Shown: in pieces, positions 25,916-32,951 of the stretch
Position numbering within the stretch: the stretch's first letter is position 1
How the letters are laid out: the number at the start of each line of letters is the position of its first letter
From: Streptomyces tanashiensis
Lineage (GTDB): Bacteria; Actinomycetota; Actinomycetes; Streptomycetales; Streptomycetaceae
NCBI RefSeq assembly: GCF_014648895.1
Contig: NZ_BMRZ01000001.1
Span: 434,001-498,000, forward strand
Direction of reading: 5' to 3'
DNA length: 64,000 bases
The notes under the pieces: model-generated
Told to the model about the DNA's origin: nothing
Databases searched by the model: none
The model's input: the letters and a program-made list of their open reading frames with translations, nothing else
Translations under genes and position numbers: made by a program

Positions 25916-27043
25916 ATGTCGATGATCCGTGACCTCACCGCCGCCGTCCGCCCGAGCCTGCGGCACTCCCTGCGCAAGACCCCCACCACGTACACCTCGT
26001 ACGACCCCACCCGTGACCACTCGGCCTCCAGCGCCGTGGTCGACTGCGCCGTCTACCGCGACGGGCGCCGGATCGACGACCGCGAGTGCCTCACGCCGCG
26101 CGGCGCGATGCGCCAGGTGCGGGAGAGCGGCGGCTTCGCCTGGATCGGCCTCCACGAGCCGACCGAGGCCGAATTCGCCGGTATCGCCGCCGAGTTCGGG
26201 CTGCACCCGCTCGCCGTCGAGGACGCCGTCCACGCCCACCAGCGGCCCAAGCTGGAGCGGTACGACGACACCCTCTTCACCGTCTTCAAGACGATCCACT
26301 ACGTCGAGCACGCCGAACTCACCGCGACCAGCGAGGTCGTCGAGACCGGCGAGGTCATGTGCTTCACCGGCCCCGACTTCGTCATCACCGTCCGGCACGG
26401 CGGCCAGGGCTCCCTGCGCAACCTCCGCCACCGCCTCCAGGGCGAGCCGGAGCTCCTCGCCAAGGGCCCCTCGGCCGTCCTGCACGCCATCGCCGACCAC
26501 GTCGTCGACGGCTACATCGCGGTCGCCGACGCCGTCGAACTGGACATCGACCAGCTGGAGATCGACGTCTTCTCGCCGGCGGCGAAGGGCTCCACGCGCG
26601 GCACGGACACCGGCCGGATCTACCAGCTCAAGCGCGAGGTACTGGAGTTCAAGCGGGCCGTCACGCCGCTGCTCCGCCCGATGCAGCTGCTCTCCGAGCG
26701 GCCGATGCGGCTCGTCGACCCCGACATCCAGAAGTACTTCCGGGACGTCGCCGACCACCTCGCCCGCGTCCAGGAGCAGGTCGTCGGCTTCGACGAGCTC
26801 CTCAACTCGATCCTCCAGGCCAACCTGGCGCAGGCGACCGTCGCGCAGAACGAGGACATGCGCAAGATCACCTCGTGGGCCGCGATCGTCGCCGTCCCCA
26901 CGGCGGTCTGCGGCGTGTACGGCATGAACTTCGACCACATGCCCGAGCTGCACTGGAAGTACGGCTACCCGATGGTGCTCACCGGCATCATCGCGGTCTG
27001 CTTCACCATCCACCGCACGCTCAAGCGCAACGGCTGGCTGTAG
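25916..27043 (+). CDS. corA: CorA-type magnesium/cobalt transporter
   Basis: 375 aa. Large cytoplasmic N-terminal domain, long stalk helix, then two C-terminal membrane helices with the signature YGMN (in VYGMNFDHMPELHWKYGYP) in the pore loop. The EL pair after the signature is the external cation-selecting loop. Forms pentameric Mg2+ channels. ATG 25916 with AAGGAG 7 nt upstream. The unusually long 5' region (leader peptide and hairpin) suggests post-transcriptional control. Orthologue by context of mycobacterial corA. Confidence 0.95.
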   Translation: MSMIRDLTAAVRPSLRHSLRKTPTTYTSYDPTRDHSASSAVVDCAVYRDGRRIDDRECLTPRGAMRQVRESGGFAWIGLHEPTEAEFAGIAAEFGLHPLAVEDAVHAHQRPKLERYDDTLFTVFKTIHYVEHAELTATSEVVETGEVMCFTGPDFVITVRHGGQGSLRNLRHRLQGEPELLAKGPSAVLHAIADHVVDGYIAVADAVELDIDQLEIDVFSPAAKGSTRGTDTGRIYQLKREVLEFKRAVTPLLRPMQLLSERPMRLVDPDIQKYFRDVADHLARVQEQVVGFDELLNSILQANLAQATVAQNEDMRKITSWAAIVAVPTAVCGVYGMNFDHMPELHWKYGYPMVLTGIIAVCFTIHRTLKRNGWL

Positions 27044-27078
27044 CGGCACCGGGCCCCGCGGGCCCGGCCCGATCGGCG

Positions 27079-27100
27079 GGGCGCCCCCCGAGGGGCGCCC
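27079..27100 (+). terminator. Terminator after corA
   Basis: 9-bp stem GGGCGCCCC/GGGGCGCCC, loop CCGA, 35 nt after the stop. It ends 2 nt before the -10 of the next gene. Confidence 0.75.
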
Positions 27101-27102
27101 GC

Positions 27103-27108
27103 TAGGCT
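27103..27108 (+). promoter_or_regulatory. -10 element TAGGCT, leaderless start at 27116
   Basis: Consensus-like Streptomyces -10, 7 nt before ATG. The corA terminator occupies the place of the -35. Confidence 0.55.
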
Positions 27109-27115
27109 TCGGGCC

Positions 27116-27622
27116 ATGACAGAAGAGCTGCTCGGGTCCGCCCTCGTCGAGGAGGCCACCAAGAAGTCCGGCCTGGTGTGGGTACGCGGCACGGGGCCCG
27201 CCCGCGCGCTCTGGCACGTCTGGCACGACGGTGCCGCGCACGTCGTCGGCGACGGCCCCGGCGAGCAGCCGCTGCCGGGCCTGGTGGACGGCGGCACGGC
27301 CGAGGTGACCGTCCGCAGCAAGGACAAGGGCGGCCGGCTCGTCGCCTGGACCGCCGCCGTCCGCGAGCTCGCCCCCGGTACGGAGGAGTGGGACGCGGCG
27401 GTCGCCGAGCTGAAGGGGAAGCGGCTCAACGCCCCCGACGGCGAGGCCATGCCGGGGCGCTGGGCGCGCGAGTGCCGGGTGGTGCGGCTCGACCCCCGGT
27501 CCTCGACCACGGAGCTGCCGGACGGCTCCCTGGCGGCCGTACCGCTGCCGACCCCGGCGAACACCCGCCACCCGATCCCGGCCGGGCTGCCGAAGCTGCT
27601 GTTCCGCAAGAAGCGCCGCTAG
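27116..27622 (+). CDS. Conserved hypothetical protein (possible split-barrel fold)
   Basis: 168 aa, cytoplasmic, no signal. The N-terminal half (KKSGLVWVRGTGPARALWHVWHDG, quoted partly) followed by beta-rich VTVRSKDKGGRLVAWTAAV resembles a flavin-type split barrel, but no cofactor motif is clear. Basic C terminus (LLFRKKRR). Stop codon shares CTAG with the convergent lipoprotein gene. Predicted leaderless. Function not assigned. Confidence 0.7.
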   Translation: MTEELLGSALVEEATKKSGLVWVRGTGPARALWHVWHDGAAHVVGDGPGEQPLPGLVDGGTAEVTVRSKDKGGRLVAWTAAVRELAPGTEEWDAAVAELKGKRLNAPDGEAMPGRWARECRVVRLDPRSSTTELPDGSLAAVPLPTPANTRHPIPAGLPKLLFRKKRR

Positions 27623-28377
27623 GTCCTCGGCAGCTGCTTGCCGTAGTCGAGGGTCTCCTCCTTCGAGGGCTCCGTGAGCGGGAAGTCCTTGTTCCACTCG
27701 GAGAGCACCACGACGCCCGCTCCCCCGCCCCGTGCGAACTGCACGGGGTACGGCTCGCCGTCCAGGGAGACGTCGAGCGTGCCGCCCTCGCCGTCGGCGC
27801 CGCCCTTGACCTTGACCGTGCGGACCCCGCCGATCTGGTCCCGGTCGCCCTTGGTCTTCTCGCCGTGCAGGCCGATCAGGCCGTCGAGGAGCGACCCCAT
27901 GTCGGTGAAGCCGCGCAGCTGCTTGTACGAGGGGTCGCCCTGGGGGACCTTCACGTACTTGTCGTCGAGCTTGTCGGCGGCCTCGGAGTCCGCCTCCGAG
28001 GGCGTGTCGCCCTCCTTGCCGTCGTGCGCCCAGAAGCCCGCGTCGGCCTTCAGGTAGAGCGCGTCGCCGACCCTCAGCAGCTCGAAGACGCTGTTCTTCG
28101 TCGTCACCGAGCCGGTGGCGCCGTCCTGCTTGAGGCGCATGTTCAGCTTGAAGGTGCCGCCCTTGCTGACCAGGGTGCCGGACAGCCGGACGGCCTTCGC
28201 CGCGTCCGCCGCGGTCTGTGCCTTGCGCTCGATGTCGGGTGCGGAGAGTCTCCCCACCCCGTTCGTCCCCTCGTCCGGATCGGCGGCGCAGGCCGTGAGT
28301 GCCACCGTCAGTCCGGCGCAGAGCGCCAGGGGCGTGACCGCCCTGCGGATACGCGATGACGGGGTACGAACGGTCAT
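27619..28377 (-). CDS. LppX/LprG-like lipoprotein candidate
   Basis: 252 aa. Signal peptide with lipobox LTAC at about residue 30 (LALCAGLTVALTAC). The mature part has the antiparallel-sheet pattern of LppX_LprAFG-type or related lipoproteins: VRLSGTLVSKGGTFKLNMRLKQDG, then TLDVSLDGEPYPVQFA. Mycobacterial relatives carry lipids across the envelope. ATG 28377 with AGAGG 8 nt upstream. Its 5' untranslated region contains an 11-G run. Family assignment is moderate. Confidence 0.75.
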   Translation of the reverse strand: MTVRTPSSRIRRAVTPLALCAGLTVALTACAADPDEGTNGVGRLSAPDIERKAQTAADAAKAVRLSGTLVSKGGTFKLNMRLKQDGATGSVTTKNSVFELLRVGDALYLKADAGFWAHDGKEGDTPSEADSEAADKLDDKYVKVPQGDPSYKQLRGFTDMGSLLDGLIGLHGEKTKGDRDQIGGVRTVKVKGGADGEGGTLDVSLDGEPYPVQFARGGGAGVVVLSEWNKDFPLTEPSKEETLDYGKQLPRT

Positions 28378-28398
28378 CTGCGCTGCCTCTCGTGTCGT

Positions 28399-28409
28399 GG
28401 GGGGGGGGG
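28399..28409. repeat. Homopolymer of 11 G
   Basis: Eleven G on the plus strand (11 C on the transcribed strand of the lipoprotein gene), 22 nt before its start codon. Could be a slippage site or an assembly artefact. Confidence 0.85.
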
Positions 28410-28589
28410 CGACGGGCACGGCCCGTACGGGATGCCGCGGGCGGCCGCGTTCCGGCCGGGCGGAAGGGCCTGGTCCGGTGCCGGGGCCGATGGGGGGGAA
28501 CGGCAGACCGCAGCGTACCCGGGACAGGTGACGGGCCCCGCAGGCAGCCGTACGGAGTCACTTCCGGGGCGGGGCGGAACGGCACGGGC

Positions 28590-28632
28590 TAGCCTGAACC
28601 CGGCAAAGCTCTGCAATCACCGGCAAAGCTCT
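28590..28632 (+). promoter_or_regulatory. Promoter -10 and 13-nt direct repeat before the MgtE-like gene
   Basis: TAGCCT (28590-28595) is a good -10. CCGGCAAAGCTCT occurs at 28600-28612 and 28620-28632, a 20-nt period (two helical turns), starting at about the transcription start. This fits a tandem operator. Confidence 0.5.
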
Positions 28633-28685
28633 ACGACGAATCGCATCGGCGACTCGAATCGTGCGGCACCGAGGAGGCGCGTGGC

Positions 28686-29957
28686 ATGGCGGCAGGCGCC
28701 CCCCGGATCTTCGTCTCCCATCTCGCCGGAGTCCCCGTCTTCGACCCGGTCGGCGACCAGGTCGGCCGGGTCAGCGACCTGGTGGCCATGCTCCGGGTCG
28801 GCCGCAGGCCGCCCCGGCTGCTCGGCATGGTCGTGGAGGTGCTGAGCCGCCGCAGGGTCTTCGTCCCCATGACCCGGATCACGGGCGTCGCCTCCGGCCA
28901 GGTCATCACCACCGGCGTCGTCAACATGCGGCGCTTCGAGCAGCGCCCCACGGAGCGGCTCGTCCTCGGCGAGCTCCTGGACCGGCGCGTGACGCTGGTG
29001 GAGTCGGGCGAGGAGGTCACCGTCCTCGACGTCGCCATCCAGCAGCTGCCGGCCCGCCGCGACTGGGAGATCGACAAGGTCTTCGTCCGCAAGGGGAAGG
29101 GCGGGGTGCTGAGCCGCAAGGGCGAGACCCTGACCGTGGAGTGGTCGGCCGTCACCGGCTTCTCCCTGGAGGAGCACGGGCAGGGCGCCGAGAGCCTGCT
29201 CGCCACCTTCGAGAAGCTGCGCCCCGCGGACCTCGCCAACGCGCTGCACCACCTCTCCCCCAAGCGGCGCGCCGAGGTCGCCGCGGCCCTCGACGACGAC
29301 CGGCTCGCCGACGTCCTCGAGGAGCTGCCGGAGGACGACCAGGTCGAGATCATCGGCAAGCTGAAGGAGGAGCGTGCCGCCGACGTCCTGGAGGCGATGG
29401 ACCCGGACGACGCCGCCGACCTGCTGTCCGAGCTGCCCGAGGAGGACCAGGAGCGGCTGCTCACCCTGATGCAGCCGGACGACGCGGCCGATGTGCGCCG
29501 GCTCCTGGCGTACGAGGAGCGCACGGCGGGCGGTCTGATGACGACCGAGCCGATCGTGCTGCGCCCGGACGCGACCGTCGCGGACGCGCTGGCCCGGGTC
29601 CGCCAGCAGGACCTGTCCCCGGCGCTCGCCGCGCAGGTGTACGTGTGCCGGCCGCCGGACGAGACGCCGACCGGCAAGTACCTGGGCACGGTGCACTTCC
29701 AGCGGCTGCTGCGCGACCCGCCGTTCACCCTGGTCAGCTCGCTCGTGGACAGCGATCTGCCACCGCTGGGCCCGGACACCCCGCTGCCGGCCGTCACCAG
29801 CTACCTCGCCGCGTACAACATGGTCGCCGCGCCCGTGGTGGACGAGAGCGGCTCGCTGCTCGGCGCGGTCACCGTCGACGACGTGCTCGACCACCTGCTG
29901 CCGGACGACTGGCGGGAGACGGAGTTCCACGAGGAGGGGGCCCGGCATGGCGGCTGA
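28686..29957 (+). CDS. PRC-barrel / MgtE-N / CBS domain protein
   Basis: 423 aa, soluble. A PRC-barrel-like N-terminal part (VFDPVGDQVGRVSDLVAML) is followed by an MgtE N-terminal helical superhelix (residues about 180-280, LADVLEELPEDDQVEIIGKL and ADVLEAMDPDDAADLLSELP) and a CBS pair (MTTEPIVLRPDATVADAL; AAPVVDESGSLLGAVTVDDV). It lacks the MgtE membrane domain, so it senses rather than transports Mg2+, perhaps with the neighbouring DUF1003 protein. Rv1232c is the mycobacterial counterpart by context. ATG 28686 with GAGGAG 12 nt upstream; GTG 28680 is less likely. Confidence 0.87.
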   Translation: MAAGAPRIFVSHLAGVPVFDPVGDQVGRVSDLVAMLRVGRRPPRLLGMVVEVLSRRRVFVPMTRITGVASGQVITTGVVNMRRFEQRPTERLVLGELLDRRVTLVESGEEVTVLDVAIQQLPARRDWEIDKVFVRKGKGGVLSRKGETLTVEWSAVTGFSLEEHGQGAESLLATFEKLRPADLANALHHLSPKRRAEVAAALDDDRLADVLEELPEDDQVEIIGKLKEERAADVLEAMDPDDAADLLSELPEEDQERLLTLMQPDDAADVRRLLAYEERTAGGLMTTEPIVLRPDATVADALARVRQQDLSPALAAQVYVCRPPDETPTGKYLGTVHFQRLLRDPPFTLVSSLVDSDLPPLGPDTPLPAVTSYLAAYNMVAAPVVDESGSLLGAVTVDDVLDHLLPDDWRETEFHEEGARHGG

Positions 29958-30516
29958 GCGCACGCACGACCGGGAGCGCGAGCGGGAGCGGGAGCGGTCC
30001 ATGCCCCGCATCCGGCTCGACCTGCCGCGCGAGCGCCGGTCCCGGCTGCTGCCGGAGTACGACCCCGAGGCCTTCGGCCGGCTCTCGGAGCGGATCGCCC
30101 GGTTCCTGGGGACGGGGCGGTTCCTGGTCTGGATGACGCTGACCGTCGTCGTCTGGATCGGGTGGAACGTCTTCGCGCCGGTGTCGCTGCGGTTCGACGA
30201 GTACCCGTTCATCTTCCTGACGCTCGCGCTGTCGCTGCAGGCCTCGTACGCGGCGCCGCTGATCCTGCTCGCGCAGAACCGGCAGGACGACCGGGACCGG
30301 GTCAATCTCGAACAGGACCGGAAGCAGAACGAGCGGTCGATCGCGGACACCGAGTACCTGACCCGGGAGATCGCGGCGCTGCGGATGGGCCTCGGCGAGG
30401 TCGCGACCCGCGACTGGATCCGCTCAGAGCTCCAGGACCTGATCAAGGAGCTGGAGGAGCGCCGGGATCTATTCCCGTCCGGCGACGAGCGGGGACGTGA
30501 CGTACCCGACCGTTGA
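29947..30516 (+). CDS. DUF1003 membrane protein
   Basis: 189 aa. A charged N terminus (an ERERERER run), two membrane helices (FLVWMTLTVVVWIGWNVF and FIFLTLALSLQASYAAPLILLAQNRQ) typical of DUF1003, then a long helical charged tail. Overlaps the preceding gene by 11 nt, with GAGGAGGGGG as ribosome site, so the two are co-translated. Function unknown; the pair is conserved next to mrp in mycobacteria too (Rv1231c). Confidence 0.88.
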   Translation: MAAERTHDRERERERERSMPRIRLDLPRERRSRLLPEYDPEAFGRLSERIARFLGTGRFLVWMTLTVVVWIGWNVFAPVSLRFDEYPFIFLTLALSLQASYAAPLILLAQNRQDDRDRVNLEQDRKQNERSIADTEYLTREIAALRMGLGEVATRDWIRSELQDLIKELEERRDLFPSGDERGRDVPDR

Positions 30517-30547
30517 CAGCCCTTTCATGGGCCCGTGGTCGGCGCCG

Positions 30548-30553
30548 TACCAT
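30548..30553 (+). promoter_or_regulatory. -10 element TACCAT, leaderless start of mrp
   Basis: TACCAT is 7 nt before the ATG at 30561, with no ribosome site. A TTGACA at 30513-30518 is too far away (29 nt) to be its -35. Confidence 0.5.
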
Positions 30554-30560
30554 CGTCGGT

Positions 30561-31694
30561 ATGGCTACGGAAGACGCGGTGCTCGAAGCACTGGCGACGG
30601 TGAACGACCCTGAGATCAACAAGCCGATCACTGAGCTCGGCATGGTCAAGTCGGTGGAGATCGAACCGGACGGCAAGGTCGCCGTCACGGTCTACCTGAC
30701 CGTCTCCGGCTGCCCGATGCGCGAGACCATCACCCAGCGGGTGACCGAGGCGGTCTCCGGCGTCGAGGGCGTCACCGGCGTCGACGTCTCGCTGGACGTG
30801 ATGAGCGACGAGCAGCGCAAGGAGCTGGCGGCGGCGCTGCGCGGCACGAGCGCCGAGCGCGAGGTGCCCTTCGCGAAGCCGGGCTCGCTGACCCGGGTGT
30901 ACGCGGTGGCGTCCGGCAAGGGCGGCGTCGGCAAGTCCTCCGTGACCGTGAACCTGGCCGCGGCGATGGCCGCCGACGGTCTGAAGGTCGGTGTCGTCGA
31001 CGCCGACATCTACGGTCACAGCGTGCCGCGGATGCTGGGCGTGGACGGCCGTCCCACCCAGGTCGAGAACATGATCATGCCTCCGTCGGCGAACGGCGTG
31101 AAGGTCATCTCCATCGGCATGTTCACCCCGGGCAACGCGCCGGTGGTGTGGCGCGGCCCGATGCTGCACCGGGCGCTCCAGCAGTTCCTCGCGGACGTGT
31201 ACTGGGGCGACCTGGACGTCCTCCTGCTCGACCTGCCCCCGGGCACCGGCGACATCGCGATCTCGGTCGCGCAGCTCGTCCCGAACGCGGAGATCCTCGT
31301 CGTCACCACCCCGCAGCAGGCGGCCGCCGAGGTCGCCGAGCGGGCCGGCTCGATCGCCGTCCAGACGCACCAGAAGATCGTCGGCGTCGTCGAGAACATG
31401 GCGGGCCTGCCGTGCCCGCACTGCGACGAGATGGTCGACGTGTTCGGCACGGGCGGCGGCCAGAAGGTCGCGGACGGTCTGACGCAGACCACGGGCGCGA
31501 CGGTCCCGGTCCTCGGCTCGATCCCGATCGACGTACGGCTCCGCGAGGGCGGCGACGACGGCAGGCCGGTCGTCCTCTCCGACCCCGACTCCCCGGCGGG
31601 CGCGGCGCTCCGCGCGATCGCCGGCAAGCTCGGCGGCCGTCAGCGTGGCCTCTCGGGCATGAGCCTGGGCATCACCCCGCGCAACAAGTTCTGA
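30561..31694 (+). CDS. mrp: Mrp/NBP35-type Fe-S cluster carrier ATPase
   Basis: 377 aa. N-terminal MIP18/DUF59 domain (VNDPEINKPITELGMV, with Cys in VSGCPMRE), then a deviant Walker A SGKGGVGKS with the signature Lys, Walker B-like DVLLLDLPPGTGD and the cluster-binding CxxC (PCPHC). Delivers 4Fe-4S clusters to apoproteins in the cytoplasm. ATG 30561 chosen by the DUF59 start and the upstream -10. Terminated by a strong hairpin. Confidence 0.95.
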   Translation: MATEDAVLEALATVNDPEINKPITELGMVKSVEIEPDGKVAVTVYLTVSGCPMRETITQRVTEAVSGVEGVTGVDVSLDVMSDEQRKELAAALRGTSAEREVPFAKPGSLTRVYAVASGKGGVGKSSVTVNLAAAMAADGLKVGVVDADIYGHSVPRMLGVDGRPTQVENMIMPPSANGVKVISIGMFTPGNAPVVWRGPMLHRALQQFLADVYWGDLDVLLLDLPPGTGDIAISVAQLVPNAEILVVTTPQQAAAEVAERAGSIAVQTHQKIVGVVENMAGLPCPHCDEMVDVFGTGGGQKVADGLTQTTGATVPVLGSIPIDVRLREGGDDGRPVVLSDPDSPAGAALRAIAGKLGGRQRGLSGMSLGITPRNKF

Positions 31695-31701
31695 TCACGG
31701 C

Positions 31702-31733
31702 CGAAGGGCGCCCCCGGGAGGGGGCGCCCTTCG
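31702..31733 (+). terminator. Bidirectional terminator after mrp
   Basis: 14-bp perfect stem (31702-31715 with 31720-31733), loop GGGA, between convergent genes. Confidence 0.9.
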
Positions 31734-31739
31734 TCGTGT

Positions 31740-32345
31740 CTAGGCGCCGTACGCGCCGAGGTCCTTCACCCGCGAGAACCCGAGGCCGTACGCGCTCATC
31801 CCCCGCCCGTACGCCCCGATGTGGACGTCCCCCGCGGAGCCGGCCAGCACCCATCCGAACTCGGACTCCCGGTAGTGGAAGGGCACCGGCACCCCGTCCA
31901 CCGGCAGCGACAGGGTCGACCAGGCCGGCCCGTCGAGGTCGTCGGCGAGCTCGAAGGCCGTCTCCGTCTGCTGGTCCAGCCAGTGGTCCCGCAGCCCGTG
32001 GTCGAGCGAGGCGGGCCAGGTGTGGGCGAGGAGCCCGGAGCCGGCCAGCCAGGCGGCGGAGGAGACCGTGGTGGCGTCGAGGACGCCGGTGCCGTCCCCG
32101 GTGCGGCGCTCGGGGTTCGCGGCGACCGTCACGACGACGGCGAAGCGCTCCTTCTCCGCGCTGCCGGCCTCGGACTTTATCGACGGCTCGTCACCGTGGC
32201 CCATCGAACCGTGCTGGACGGTGCCGTCCGCCGCCGTGCCGATCTGCATCAGCCGGCGCGGGCCGGTGAACGCCTCGTCCAGCCCGTACCAGGCGAAGGG
32301 TGCGCGCAGAAAGCCATCGGCTTCCACCCGACTCGTCGTCTTCAT
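31740..32345 (-). CDS. Hypothetical protein, 201 aa
   Basis: No recognisable domain. Beta-rich, aromatic, soluble protein: FAVVVTVAANPERR, FELADDLDGPAWSTLSLPVDG, VPFHYRESEFGWVLAG, and a Gly/Tyr-rich end (HIGAYGRGMSAYGLGF). ATG 32345 with GAGGAGG 10 nt upstream, so it is well translated. Ends against the mrp terminator. No function proposed. Confidence 0.65.
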   Translation of the reverse strand: MKTTSRVEADGFLRAPFAWYGLDEAFTGPRRLMQIGTAADGTVQHGSMGHGDEPSIKSEAGSAEKERFAVVVTVAANPERRTGDGTGVLDATTVSSAAWLAGSGLLAHTWPASLDHGLRDHWLDQQTETAFELADDLDGPAWSTLSLPVDGVPVPFHYRESEFGWVLAGSAGDVHIGAYGRGMSAYGLGFSRVKDLGAYGA

Positions 32346-32419
32346 CTCGGCCGCCTCCTCGTTCCGTCAACAGAGGGAGGATAGCCACCGCTGAGGAGCG
32401 GGTCGGTGACAGGCCGTCG

Positions 32420-32860
32420 TCAGGTGGCGTCGGAGTCGTACGGAGGACGCTCGCCGGTGTCCGGCTTGTCCTGCTTCTTCAGCAGGTCCGGGGAGCCGTT
32501 GACCGCGGCGGGAGCGGTCGGGGGCGTGGTCTCCCGGCCGTGGACGGCGTCGGCGACCTCGTTCATCTCCTTCTTGAGGTCGAACGAGCCGCGCAGCTCC
32601 TTGAGCTCCTTGAGGTCCTCGTTGCTCTCCAGCTGCTTGCGGAGGAACGTCTTGGGGTTGAGGTCCTCGAACTCGAAGTCCTTGAACTCCGGTCCCAGCT
32701 CGCTGCGGATGTCCTGCTTCGCGCTGTCGGAGAACTCGCGGACCTTGCGGATGAACCGCGAGACGTCCTGGATCACCTTCGGGAGCTTGTCCGGCCCGAA
32801 GACGAGCACGGCGAGGACCACGAGCGCCACCAACTCGAGTGCGCCTATGTCGCTGAACAC
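32420..32860 (-). CDS. tatB: Twin-arginine translocase subunit TatB
   Basis: 146 aa. N-terminal membrane helix (IGALELVALVVLAVLVFGPDKLP), the FGPDKLPK hinge and an amphipathic helix (VIQDVSRFIRKVREF), then a long charged tail as in actinobacterial TatB. Part of the Tat receptor complex with TatC, located in the membrane. GTG 32860 with AAGGAG 8 nt upstream. Follows htrA as in the mycobacterial sigE region. Confidence 0.93.
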   Translation of the reverse strand: MFSDIGALELVALVVLAVLVFGPDKLPKVIQDVSRFIRKVREFSDSAKQDIRSELGPEFKDFEFEDLNPKTFLRKQLESNEDLKELKELRGSFDLKKEMNEVADAVHGRETTPPTAPAAVNGSPDLLKKQDKPDTGERPPYDSDAT

Positions 32861-32951
32861 CTAGTAGCTCCTTCACGCCGGTCCAGGGCCCGGTCCAAGG
32901 TACCCGCCGAAACTGCCGGACGGGTACCTCGTGGTGTCCGCCACATGGCAC

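Noticed and set aside
30513..30518. TTGACA as -35 of mrp
   Set aside because: 29-nt distance to the TACCAT -10 is too long.
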